A DNA stretch of 15,194 nucleotides, taken from positions 1 through 15,194 of the forward strand of contig CAYQAJ010000110.1 in the NCBI GenBank assembly GCA_964415245.1, given 5' to 3'. Below, piece by piece: positions 1 to 6,948 of this stretch (its first letter is position 1; the number at the start of each line of letters is the position of its first letter). This stretch comes from CAYQAJ01 sp964415245 (GTDB lineage: Bacteria; Planctomycetota; Planctomycetia; Pirellulales; Pirellulaceae). Below the pieces are notes generated by a model, which saw only the letters and a program-made list of their open reading frames with translations, did not search any database and was not told where the DNA came from. The position numbers were made by a program, and so were the translations under genes.

Positions 1-165
1 CTCGGTGAGCTGGCGGAAGTAATCGCGAAAGCTCTCGACGCTGCCGCGATCGAAACCGGCCCAGAACGCCGGCTCGCTCACCGCGACGCAGCCCATCTTG
101 GCCAGCGTCTCGTAGTCGTCGGTCGTTCGCGACACCATGTGAATGTGCGGGTCAATGTAATACAT
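1..165 (-). CDS. TatD-family metal-dependent hydrolase, EboB-like (partial, C-terminus outside window)
   Basis: The first 55 residues are visible and the gene runs off the left edge. The N-terminus reads MYYIDPHIHMVSRTTDDYE, containing the D-x-H-x-H metal-binding start (DPHIH) of amidohydrolase/TatD TIM barrels. The following stretch, with VSEPAFWAGFDR, is what I recognise from the TatD-like hydrolases of ebo clusters, which are linked to traffic of a lipid or terpenoid-like precursor to the periplasm. The start is set by the ATG at 165, with an AGAGG Shine-Dalgarno-like sequence about 10 nt upstream. A small helical protein is encoded upstream on the same strand (gap 156 nt), so the two may be co-transcribed. 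The family is clear from the metal motif. The ebo assignment is from recall of the family and cannot be confirmed without the rest of the cluster. Confidence 0.8.
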   Translation of the reverse strand, partial: MYYIDPHIHMVSRTTDDYETLAKMGCVAVSEPAFWAGFDRGSVESFRDYFRQLTE

Positions 166-321
166 CGTCGGGCCGCCTCTTTTCTCTAAGGGCCAATCCC
201 CAAGGCATCGGGGACTGCGTGGGCTTCTCGTAGCGAAATGTGCCTCTCCCCTTCGGCGTCATGGTCTTGGGATCGGTTCTAAGCCTGGGTGGGGTCCAAT
301 CGGAAGGGTCGGTGGGGTCCG

Positions 322-579
322 CTAGGTTATATCGAACTTTCGCTGCCAGTCGTCGTCGTACTCTCGGGAAAAGAGGAGCTGCACCTGCTCGGCCCGATCG
401 GTAGCGGGACTCAGCAGCACCTCGAGCGATTGCCGGATCAGCTTGTGGCGCGGGTCATCGGACGTGCGACCCTCGGCGCGGTCGATCCGGTCGAGCGTGG
501 CCGCCAGTTCGAGCAGGCGGGCACGAATCCCGAGAAACTCGCGTTCGAATAGATCCGGCGCGGCCGTGGGAATCGGCAT
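322..579 (-). CDS. small helical protein of unknown function upstream of the TatD-like hydrolase
   Basis: An 85-residue protein starting MPIPTAAPDLFEREF. The reading frame extends 22 codons further upstream, but the ATG at 579 is preceded by GGAGA with 8 nt spacing, and the sequence from this point looks like a folded soluble protein. It is mostly predicted helix: about residues 8-30 carry a regular L/A heptad-like pattern (REFLGIRARLLELAATLDRI) and a second helix follows around residues 44-55. There is no signal peptide, membrane segment or cysteine. It lies directly upstream of the TatD-like gene in the same direction, and I recall similar small proteins beside such hydrolases in Pirellulales. 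That makes it a likely partner or regulator, but no biochemical role can be assigned. Confidence 0.7.
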   Translation of the reverse strand: MPIPTAAPDLFEREFLGIRARLLELAATLDRIDRAEGRTSDDPRHKLIRQSLEVLLSPATDRAEQVQLLFSREYDDDWQRKFDIT

Positions 580-1099
580 GATCGTTATCTCCAGACGCGG
601 CCAGGTTCCTGGGGTGCGCGATTTCGATCCAACGCGGCAGTCCAACGCAGCCTATGCTTTTCTGCCCCCACGCGCACGCAGGGTCCGCGTGGCGCCATAG
701 TTATGCGCCCCGCGGGGAGGCAGCCGACAGAGACTTCCTTTAGTCTCTACGCGGCCGGGCCGGAAATCAAGTGTCGGCCGCACGCGAACGAGCGTGCAGG
801 ACCGGCGCTGGGGTGGAACCGCTGCATGCGTCACGGGGCGAATCGCGTGTTTGATGGCGCAATCAAACACGATGGAGCAAGTGCGCAAGACGCGAGGCCG
901 CGGCGAACTGTAGCAATTACGCCGACCCGATACGGCCCGCCGCAACCGGAGCCCCGATTACTGAGGCTGGAATCGATGAGTGCATCATGGTGGACGTGGT
1001 CGCTCGCATAGGCCGAGCTCCCATGGGCGGGCCTCGGACTTCATCCGTTTGAGGCACGCCGACGACATCGCCACCAAGCACCAAGCGGGAGTTGGAACC
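580..1099. other. divergent intergenic region rich in perfect hairpins, no convincing gene
   Basis: This 520-bp stretch separates a leftward gene (start 579) from a rightward gene (start 1100) and should hold both promoters. Several reading frames cross it, but they lack ribosome binding sites and have arginine-rich shadow compositions. The visible structure is a series of perfect inverted repeats: 668-674/686-692 (7 bp), 691-695/705-709 (5 bp), 729-735/742-748 (7 bp, 6-nt loop), 780-785/792-797 (6 bp, 6-nt loop) and 846-855/862-871 (10 bp, 6-nt loop). None is followed by a T-run in either direction, so they do not look like ordinary terminators. The frame of the rightward gene is open from 980, but its start is better placed at 1100. 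Confidence 0.6.
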
Positions 1100-2800
1100 G
1101 TGCCCGGTGGACTGCAAACCACGTTCGACGTGCTGGCCGCCACGCGCAACGAAGCGGCTGTGAGCGTACTTTTGCCGGCGCTCGACTCCGAGCAACGTGC
1201 CGTGCAGGAAGGCGCCCTCCGCGCCTTGTTGGCACGGCGCTCGGCCGCGGGCCACCGCGAACTGGTACACCGTTGGGATGCGCTCGGCGAGCGGGCACGA
1301 TCGATCGTCGTCGAGCGAGCCGAGCGCCTCTCGGGCGCCGTGCGCGACGCGCTGCTGGCCAGCGATCCGCGGCTGTGTGCCAATGCCTGCGAGGTGCTGC
1401 TGAGAATTCACGATTACGACCTGGTGCCGGTGCTGGTCGGCGTCGCCGAGGACGAAGCCAACCCCAATCGCGATGTGGCGGCGCAGACATTGGTGCGGCT
1501 GGCCGAAGCGCTGTACGTCGAGCTGGCCGCGCCGCGCGACTACCAGAACCGGCGCAATCCCCAGCTCATTCGCCAGCACGTGGTCACCAGTCTCGAAGCG
1601 TCGATGCAACGCTTTGACCGGCACAAATGCCGCGAAGTGCTCGACGCTTTTCTGATATTGTCGGGCCGCGAAAACGTGACTCTGAAGCGACTGCTGCAAA
1701 ACCCTCATGAGCCCGCCTATTTGGCGGCAATCGAAGCGCTAAACAACAGCCCTCGCCCCGGCGTCATGCGGTTGATCCTTTCGTTCCTCGACGACCCGCA
1801 CGCTCCACTGGCCATCATCAACGTGCTCACACATCGGGGAGACCGCGCATTCGTTCGCCATCTGCTGAATAAGATCGGACACGAATTGACGTCGACCATG
1901 CGGGCCAACATTCGCCGCATGGAGTCGCTGAGCTGGCTACACGGCGACCTGACGCTTCTCGACGCGCTGGACGACAACCAGCAAAGCGCGCTCGTGCAAC
2001 TCTCGGTGGGGTCGGGCATGAAGCGCGTGCAAGCGTTCGGCCTGGTGCAATTGATCCTGCGAACGGGGCGCGTCGGTGGGCGGCGTGCCGCGTCGCTGGC
2101 GCTTTCCGGCTTCACGGGCTCCCATGCCAACCAGCTCGTGATCGAGGGGCTCGAAGACGACGATCCGCAGGTGGTGGCTAACCTGCTCGAGCAACTACGC
2201 AAACGCGGCATCCCGGGCGCATTGACGCGACTGATGGAATTCGTCGACAGCCCGCACCCCGAGATATGCCGCGCCGTTCAGCGCAGCCTGGGCGAGTTCA
2301 GCTTCTCCCGATTCCTCGCCGCCTTCGACATGCTCGATGAAAAGGTGCGGGGGAGCACGGGGTGGCTCGTGCGCAGAATCGACCCCACCACGGTGAGTGG
2401 GCTGGCGGCAGAACTGGCCGCCGAAGGGCGCAGCCGGCGGCTGCGGGCGCTTGCCGTGGCGCCGTACGCTTGCGTTGTCGACGATTTGTGCGGACAGATC
2501 GTCGAGCTGTTGAGCGACGCCGATCACTTCGTACGAGCGGCCGCCGCACAGGCGCTGGGTCATTCTTCGTCAGCCGATGCGCAACAGGCACTGCGTATGG
2601 CGCTGTTGGATCGTAGCGTTACGGTGCAGGAGGCGGCGGAAGCCAGCCTGCAAGCAATTGCGGAAAGGGGCGCCGCGGCGGCGGCACGAGACGGCCAAAG
2701 CCCCGATCTCAAGCAGATTGCCGACGGGCTCGGCAGCATGCCCGAGACCGACGCACCAGGAGACGCGCCGCGCTCCGCCGATCGGGAGGGCGTCTCATGA
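1100..2800 (+). CDS. HEAT-repeat protein
   Basis: A 566-residue protein made almost entirely of paired alpha-helices. Recognisable HEAT-like units include EDDDPQVVANLLEQLRKRG, LSDADHFVRAAAAQALGHS (about residues 470-490) and LLDRSVTVQEAAEASLQAI (about 500-520). The last 40 residues are an acidic, Pro/Gly-rich tail. HEAT proteins act as protein-binding scaffolds, so no enzymatic role is expected and no catalytic motif is visible. I chose the GTG at 1100 because GGGAG lies 8 nt upstream. The ATG at 980 would add 40 residues of poor composition. There is no signal peptide, so the protein is probably cytoplasmic. Its stop overlaps the ATG of the next gene (ATGA at 2797-2800), implying translational coupling to a small membrane protein that could anchor it to the membrane. 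I do not recognise a named family. Confidence 0.85.
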   Translation: MPGGLQTTFDVLAATRNEAAVSVLLPALDSEQRAVQEGALRALLARRSAAGHRELVHRWDALGERARSIVVERAERLSGAVRDALLASDPRLCANACEVLLRIHDYDLVPVLVGVAEDEANPNRDVAAQTLVRLAEALYVELAAPRDYQNRRNPQLIRQHVVTSLEASMQRFDRHKCREVLDAFLILSGRENVTLKRLLQNPHEPAYLAAIEALNNSPRPGVMRLILSFLDDPHAPLAIINVLTHRGDRAFVRHLLNKIGHELTSTMRANIRRMESLSWLHGDLTLLDALDDNQQSALVQLSVGSGMKRVQAFGLVQLILRTGRVGGRRAASLALSGFTGSHANQLVIEGLEDDDPQVVANLLEQLRKRGIPGALTRLMEFVDSPHPEICRAVQRSLGEFSFSRFLAAFDMLDEKVRGSTGWLVRRIDPTTVSGLAAELAAEGRSRRLRALAVAPYACVVDDLCGQIVELLSDADHFVRAAAAQALGHSSSADAQQALRMALLDRSVTVQEAAEASLQAIAERGAAAAARDGQSPDLKQIADGLGSMPETDAPGDAPRSADREGVS

Positions 2801-3309
2801 TGAGCTGGTACAGCCTGCCGACGGCAATTCCACTTGCTGGCGGAAGCGCGAGGCTTGGAGGGCTGAGCTGGGGCCGCCTCCTTCCGATGACGGCCAGCGA
2901 CGGGTGGCTCGTCGCGCAGAGCGACCAAGGGCGCATCTCGGAACTGGGGCAGCAATTCCGTGAAGGGGGAGGCACGGGGCTCGACACCACCTACCTCATC
3001 GCCCTGATCGTGGCGCTCGTCGCCATTATTGTGGTCGTGGGGATCTTGGCCCACTTCCTTGGACTGCGCGAGGCAATCGGATTGAACCGACCTCGCGCTT
3101 TGCTGACCGAGTTGTGCCGCGCCCACGAGCTCGATCTGGCCAGCCGCCGCCTGCTACGAAGCTTAGCGAGTTGGCATCGCCTGGCGCAGCCGGCACGGCT
3201 GTTCGTCGAGCCCCAGTGGTTCGACGCTGCGTCGCTGAGCGAGCCGCTTCGCGTGCGGCAGGCCGAATTGGAACGGCTCCGCGACCGCCTCTTCGGCCGC
3301 CGTCTCTAG
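2797..3309 (+). CDS. small single-pass membrane protein coupled to the HEAT-repeat protein
   Basis: A 170-residue protein with one clear transmembrane segment at about residues 65-87 (YLIALIVALVAIIVVVGILA). It is preceded by a roughly 60-residue Gly/Ser-rich N-terminal part and followed by a cytoplasm-type helical domain of about 80 residues, with LCRAHELDLASRRLLRSLA and RQAELERLRDRLFG. The C-terminal pattern (Cys-x-x-x-His, then RRLL, then LFVEP-x-x-FD) resembles short helical domains that I recall in front of PilZ modules in other bacteria, but no PilZ domain is present here. The ATG overlaps the HEAT gene stop and has GGGAGG 7 nt upstream; a second ATG follows at once. The tight coupling suggests a membrane-anchored HEAT scaffold complex. 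The function is unknown. Confidence 0.8.
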   Translation: MMSWYSLPTAIPLAGGSARLGGLSWGRLLPMTASDGWLVAQSDQGRISELGQQFREGGGTGLDTTYLIALIVALVAIIVVVGILAHFLGLREAIGLNRPRALLTELCRAHELDLASRRLLRSLASWHRLAQPARLFVEPQWFDAASLSEPLRVRQAELERLRDRLFGRRL

Positions 3310-3510
3310 CCGCGGAGCTGCGCAGTGTAGGGCAGGCTTTCCCGTTTGCCTTGCTCCGCTCGGCGTGTCGACCAGGGGAAGATGATTGCGGATTCCAACG
3401 GCTTCCGTTTTGCCGTTTGTGCCCCACACGTCGTATCGCAGCGTTCGCGATCGCCGCGCGCCCTCCGTGCATCAACAGGACCCGATTCCGCGCTGTGCCG
3501 CAAGGGCGAC

Positions 3511-4011
3511 TTACGCGATGAATGCCAGGTAGTAAAACACCCAGCCGGTTACCGCCGTGGCAAGCAGGCCGGCCGCCGCGATTCGCGCCCAGAAGATGTG
3601 TTGCGCACTGTGCTGGCCGGGAGAGGGTGGATGGGGGAACCGCCGAAGGGCACGCACGATCACGAACACCCACAAAAAGGGCGTCGGCACCGCAAAGCAC
3701 AAGTGAATCGCCAGGCTGATCCACACGGCGTCCCACGTGCCGGGCACGAAATACGGCGAGCCGACGGCCAGTGCCTCCCAGTCGGTGATGAAGCGCAGAT
3801 CAATCTCAAATGCCGTGATCGCAGCCAGAAGGGCGATGCCCAACGCAAGCTGAATCCGCTTATGTAGCACGTACCGTCGGCGGTAGCGAACAAGGTAGAT
3901 GCTCCAGCACATGAGCGGCACCACGAGCAGCAGCGCCAGGAACACCACGTCGAGCATCAGCGAGCCGCGAGTCGGAAGCAGTCCGTGGTTTTCGGCCAGT
4001 AGCGTCGGCAC
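3511..4011 (-). CDS. DUF420-family integral membrane protein
   Basis: A 166-residue protein with four hydrophobic segments at about residues 19-41, 53-70, 94-118 and 140-163. Conserved-looking features are the LHKRIQ motif after the first segment (His50) and single histidines at 103 and 138 in or near membrane segments. This is the layout of DUF420 proteins, which are often found near cytochrome oxidase or respiratory assembly genes. A heme- or copper-related role is possible but not shown here. The start is a GTG at 4011 with AGGA 7 nt upstream; an ATG at 4016 is in another frame. It converges on the HEAT/membrane-protein pair, and no co-transcribed partner is visible. Confidence 0.8.
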   Translation of the reverse strand: MPTLLAENHGLLPTRGSLMLDVVFLALLLVVPLMCWSIYLVRYRRRYVLHKRIQLALGIALLAAITAFEIDLRFITDWEALAVGSPYFVPGTWDAVWISLAIHLCFAVPTPFLWVFVIVRALRRFPHPPSPGQHSAQHIFWARIAAAGLLATAVTGWVFYYLAFIA

Positions 4012-4205
4012 GGCATTTTCCTGGCAGGGCGAAGATGTGCTCGATACGTTGATCGACAGTCATCGCCGCGACAAGGCGAGGCGCTTCGGCAACGGCTACC
4101 GACCGCGCGACACGTCTTGGCGAGCGACTCAACAACCGATAGTCTGGCGGCAGCACGATTCTAACCAGAGTCAATAGCGTCCCCAAGGCGGCAACGGACA
4201 ACGAT

Positions 4206-4239
4206 GGGTCGAGTGCCCTGGCGGCAGACGCACGGGTCT
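4206..4239 (+). pseudogene. decayed 5'-half copy of tRNA-Leu
   Basis: These 34 bases align without gaps to the first part of the intact tRNA-Leu 74 bp downstream (4280-4313), with 27 identities, including an uninterrupted 15-mer CGGCAGACGCACGGG at 4222-4236. The matching block covers the acceptor 5' strand, the D-arm and the start of the anticodon stem. After it the similarity falls away: no matching anticodon arm, variable arm or T-arm follows, so it cannot fold as a tRNA. It is best read as the relic of a tandem tRNA duplication or of a recombination event at the tRNA gene. Confidence 0.55.
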
Positions 4240-4280
4240 TTTCGATTCTCCGTTCGCGGGGTTGGGAACAATTCAGAACG

Positions 4281-4365
4281 GGCCGAGTGGCGAAACGGCA
4301 GACGCACGGGACTTAAAATCCTGTCTCTCGAAAGGGAGGTGCGGGTTCGAATCCCGCCTCGGCCA
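4281..4365 (+). tRNA. tRNA-Leu (anticodon UAA)
   Basis: The sequence folds as a class II tRNA. The acceptor stem GGCCGAG (4281-4287) pairs with CTCGGCC (4358-4364), with A as discriminator base. The anticodon stem CGGGA/TCCTG flanks the loop CTTAAAA with anticodon TAA at 4314-4316. The long variable arm contains CTCTC/GGGAG, and the T-arm GCGGG-TTCGAAT-CCCGC is canonical. UAA anticodon plus the long variable arm identify tRNA-Leu. The 3' CCA is not encoded. An intrinsic terminator follows about 40 nt downstream, so the gene is probably transcribed alone. Confidence 0.96.
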
Positions 4366-4405
4366 TTGGTGCGTTGCGATACGTCGCGTCGCAACGTGGC
4401 GCAAG

Positions 4406-4431
4406 AAGCCTCGGTTTTCTCGGGGCTTTTT
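4406..4431 (+). terminator. intrinsic terminator of the tRNA-Leu gene
   Basis: AAGCCTCG pairs with CGGGGCTT (eight pairs, one of them T-G) around a 7-nt loop, and the 3' strand of the stem runs into a five-base T-run. It lies about 40 nt after the tRNA 3' end and is in the correct orientation to end its transcript. Confidence 0.75.
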
Positions 4432-5411
4432 GCGTTTTCTTGCGAGCCGTCGAATTGTTCGTCGTCAACGTCGCCAGCGCAATCTGGCCCGACGCGTAGA
4501 TCAGTCGCCGCGGGCCGTTCGGCACCATTTTCGGCGCCTCTCGGCACCATAGTGGGCACCTCCTCCCCGTGCCAAACCCTCTTCATAACGATGCGCGCGC
4601 GAGCGCTTTTCGCTAGTGCCGAGAGTTCAAGGACTTACAGAATTCCGCGTCCTTCACGGTGGCCTGTGACCGTGCCGAACAGCTTCAAACACGCGCGCAT
4701 TTGGTTAACGGGAAAACTCGCGCCGGCTGTTAACCAGCGGGTCATTTTTCCAATCGCTCGGAATCTCGACCCGCCGGTTAACAGCGGCGCGCGAGCGCGC
4801 GACATGTGTTGCGGCAAGATGGGACAGCGGCGGCCTCTTCCCATCGGATGAAGCAGGGCGGGAGGCTCGCCGTGCGCCGAGCCGCAGGCCAGAGTCCGCG
4901 GCCAGCGCGGCGGGCGATTCGCGCTCCACGTTCGCTTTCATGCCGGCCGTAAAGAGCTCGCCGTCGCGACGCTCCGCAAAGCAGCCTAGCGCGGCACGGC
5001 ATTGTCGCAAGCGGCTGGGTGGGCTGCTCAAGCACTGTTACCGTATGGCGGCGTAACGCGGTGCGGCCCAGCACGACCAAAAACAGGGGATTGTGCCCGC
5101 GCTAGTCGTGCGTTTGTCGGCAGCACGTCGGCGCATTCGTTCTCATTGTTTGTGACCTTAGGGCGACGTTTTCACACCCAGCGACGACGCTCCCGAGTAA
5201 TGAACTGCAGCGCTTGCATGCCGAATTCGTATTGGCACGGGGCGTACGGCGGACAAGCCGATTGCTGCGCGTCCGCTGGCGACGGCGTGCCAGTGGATTC
5301 ATTAGACCAGTCGACGGCGGCCTGCCGGAGTGATGGAATGTAATCGATGTGCAATCAAGGTCGATCCCTGCGTTGTGTTTTCTTGGCTCACCGCGATGCC
5401 CAACGAGCGAT
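4432..5411. other. intergenic region without a convincing gene, containing several inverted repeats
   Basis: Nearly 1 kb between the tRNA terminator and the stop of the leftward NHL gene. Open frames exist on both strands, but none has a credible ribosome binding site, domain or coding-like composition. The longest candidates are Cys- or Arg-rich stretches near 5100-5350. The visible structure is a long imperfect inverted repeat at 4717-4794 and two shorter perfect hairpins at 4818-4845 and 4864-4883. It may be a graveyard of decayed genes or hold an unrecognised RNA. Confidence 0.5.
4717..4794. repeat. long imperfect inverted repeat with GTTAAC cores
   Basis: The left arm 4717-4743 and right arm 4768-4794 are near-complementary over 27 positions. 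Both begin or end with CTCGCG-type sequence, contain CTGTTAACC, and finish at GCGGGTC. Only a few mismatches or one-base shifts separate them. The 24-nt spacer is relatively A/T-rich. A further TTGGTTAACGGG lies just to the left, near 4701. No T-run follows on either strand, so a simple terminator is unlikely. It could be a REP-like element or a binding site. Confidence 0.6.
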
Positions 5412-6416
5412 CTATTTCACTCGCACCAGCTTCATGATCCGCCCCGAGACGTTCCAGTCTTGCACGTACAGGTTGCCGTCCTTGTCCCAATAGGAGCCGT
5501 GCGTGCCGCTGAAGACGCCTTCGATCCATTCGGACTGCGGGACGTTGAAATTCATTCCCTTGGCGGGATCGGAGTTGTGGCCGAGAACGGCGATGATCGT
5601 GTTGCTCTTGTCGAGGATGACCAGCCGGCCGTGCAAGTCGGGCACCGAGACGTAGTCGCCCTGGATGGCGGCGGAAGTCGGCATGCCCAGGCCGGTGACA
5701 ACTTCGTCGATGAAATTGCCGTCGAGGTCGTAATGCAGCAAGCGGCCCTTGGGCTGGTGATTGCGGTCGCAAATGAGCAGGCGGGGAGGGTCGTAGCGGG
5801 TGTCGAGCGTCATGCCGTGCGCGGTGTGGAATTGCTTCAGGTCGTCGCCTTGCGACCCAAAGTACATCAGATACTTTCCGGTTTTGTCGAACTTGAAAAT
5901 GTGGTCGCTGGCGTAGCCGTCGGAGAGGAAAATGTCGCCGCCCGGCGCGACGGTGATCGCGGTCGGATTGAACTTCTGCAGGTCCAGGCCGGATTCGGCG
6001 GGAAAGCCCAACCGCAAAACGATTTCACCGCTGTGCGCGTTGAACTTGATGCCTTCGGCGTTGAGGTTGCGGGCGGCGTAGATAAACTGGCCGCCCTCTT
6101 CTTCGCGGATTTCCATGTCGTGGATATTCGAATAATCGTCGCCCAGGTAGGACTGAATCACCTTGCCGTCGGGCGAAAAGACGACGACTCCCTTATAAGC
6201 GCTCGTATAGATATTGCCCTCCTTGTCGATCACAACGGCGCCATGCGTCGGCCCCAGGGCGGAGTTGCCGTCCGGGCGGAGCCCCCAGCCCGGCACCGTG
6301 TCAAACGTCATCACACCGCAACCCATGCGCACCGGCTGAGTTGGTTCGGCTGCCATGACCGGCAGCACCAGGCTTAGCGCCATCGTCAACGAGATCAAAG
6401 GCGAACGGCAATTCAT
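5412..6416 (-). CDS. exported NHL-repeat six-bladed beta-propeller protein
   Basis: A 334-residue protein with a signal peptide (about residues 1-23, MNCRSPLISLTMALSLVLPVMAA-type with an A-x-A end). A series of NHL/propeller strands follows: THGAVVIDKEGNIYTSAYKG, NPTAITVAPGGDIFLSDGYA, AHGMTLDTR and the C-terminal HGSYWDKDGNLYVQDWNVSG. The repeated G-x-I/L-Y/F strands followed by D/S-x-x are typical NHL blades, as in peptidyl-amidoglycolate-lyase-like and other extracellular propellers. Such proteins bind ligands or cleave small groups, but no catalytic assignment can be made. The start ATG at 6416 has GGAG 8 nt upstream. It is transcribed alone, with a plausible promoter at 6524-6552. Confidence 0.88.
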   Translation of the reverse strand: MNCRSPLISLTMALSLVLPVMAAEPTQPVRMGCGVMTFDTVPGWGLRPDGNSALGPTHGAVVIDKEGNIYTSAYKGVVVFSPDGKVIQSYLGDDYSNIHDMEIREEEGGQFIYAARNLNAEGIKFNAHSGEIVLRLGFPAESGLDLQKFNPTAITVAPGGDIFLSDGYASDHIFKFDKTGKYLMYFGSQGDDLKQFHTAHGMTLDTRYDPPRLLICDRNHQPKGRLLHYDLDGNFIDEVVTGLGMPTSAAIQGDYVSVPDLHGRLVILDKSNTIIAVLGHNSDPAKGMNFNVPQSEWIEGVFSGTHGSYWDKDGNLYVQDWNVSGRIMKLVRVK

Positions 6417-6523
6417 GGTGTGGACTCCAGGTTGATTCCTTGGTCGTCGCTGGGTGTGCGGATTGACTCGGCAGCCGGCAACACGAAACGGCGGGCGAGC
6501 GACGAGTGCAACGAGCGATTACC

Positions 6524-6552
6524 AGTATCCTGTTGCCAAAGCCGCATTGCAA
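6524..6552 (-). promoter_or_regulatory. candidate sigma70-type promoter of the NHL gene
   Basis: On the minus strand, TTGCAA (6552-6547) and GATACT (6529-6524) are separated by exactly 17 bp, each matching four of six consensus positions. The start codon lies about 108 nt downstream. This is a pattern match only. Confidence 0.35.
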
Positions 6553-6584
6553 CTCCGGTCGCCCGTCTGCGATCGTCGGCCCGC

Positions 6585-6745
6585 TATTCTCCCTGCAACC
6601 ACCGTTGAAAGGCGGCGTCGGCGAGTAGTTCGCTTGCCAGCCGCGCGTAGCCAGCGCTGAGCGGATGGCTGGCGTCGGCGAAGCGCGCAAAATCACAGCC
6701 TGTCCGATTCCCACTCACATAGGGACTTGCCAAAGGCCCGCACAA
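6585..6745 (-). pseudogene. fragment of the SGNH-hydrolase gene 3' region
   Basis: Positions 6589-6680 are identical at 91 of 92 bases to 12507-12598, in the same orientation. Read on the minus strand they encode residues matching 358-387 of the intact SGNH protein, including the catalytic DASH motif. Here the frame ends at once with a glutamate and TAG. Upstream in the same frame the sequence stays open for about 22 codons to a TGA at 6746-6748, but shows no similarity to the intact protein. The single difference (A at 6653, C at 12571) is a synonymous third-base change in an alanine codon. There is no start codon with a ribosome binding site, so this is a remnant. Confidence 0.7.
6589..6680 (+). 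repeat. 92-bp direct repeat, left copy
   Basis: 91/92 identical to 12507-12598 in direct orientation. The two copies bracket the entire zinc operon, 5.8 kb apart from edge to edge. Confidence 0.95.
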
Positions 6746-6948
6746 TCATCGCCGTCGTCCCGACGCTGTTGCTTTCCTTGCCTCTGGTCGCCGAGGAGAA
6801 TAGCGTCAATCAAGGCAAGGGCACCTTCACGCTCTTCCTCCCCCTGTCGCACAAGCGTTTGCCACGCGTGAGCTTCTATTCAGTCGAAGACGGAAATGGC
6901 TTCGGCGGCAACTATTTCGGAACGGGCAACTCTGTCCTGAAGCGGTAG
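6727..6948 (+). CDS. possible small secreted protein
   Basis: A 73-residue frame starting with TTG. The N-terminus looks like a signal peptide: basic PKAR, then IIAVVPTLLLSLPLVA, then a polar mature part (EENSVNQGKG). The mature region is about 50 residues, with a Gly-rich end (NGFGGNYFGTGN), and many codons have G or C in the third position. Against it, the start is TTG with AGGGA only 1-2 nt away, and the gene sits in a region with a pseudogene fragment. I do not recognise a family. It could equally be a chance frame or the remains of a longer exported protein. Confidence 0.3.
   Translation: MPKARTIIAVVPTLLLSLPLVAEENSVNQGKGTFTLFLPLSHKRLPRVSFYSVEDGNGFGGNYFGTGNSVLKR

Noticed and set aside
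288..320. Direct repeat GGTGGGGTCC at 288-297 and 311-320
   Set aside because: Ten bases in two copies in GC-rich DNA, with no third copy and no associated structure. Probably chance.
668..871. The hairpin series as a CRISPR array or integron attC array
   Set aside because: The stems differ in sequence and there is no constant repeat or spacer unit, so it is neither a CRISPR nor an attC array.
980..1099. N-terminal extension of the HEAT protein from the ATG at 980
   Set aside because: The extra 40 residues are His/Arg-rich and unstructured, there is no ribosome binding site at 980, and GTG 1100 has GGGAG at ideal spacing.
3326..3352. GGGCAGGCTTTCCCGTTTGCC as a terminator or dispersed repeat between the convergent genes
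   Set aside because: The stem needs G-T pairs, no T-run follows, and only one copy is in the window.
3860..4201. Minus-strand frame upstream of and overlapping the DUF420 gene
   Set aside because: It overlaps the well-supported DUF420 frame and the composition is Arg-rich. The non-overlapping 190 bases show no recognisable domain.
4204..4851. 215-codon plus-strand frame crossing the tRNA
   Set aside because: It runs through the tRNA and its terminator and has no domain or ribosome binding site.
5172..5354. Small frames near 5100-5350 on both strands, including Cys-containing peptides
   Set aside because: No ribosome binding sites, no homology that I recognise, and competing frames on both strands. 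Too weak to call.
5349..6377. 342-codon plus-strand frame opposite the NHL gene
   Set aside because: It mirrors the NHL gene, which has a signal peptide, repeats and a ribosome binding site. The plus frame has none of these.
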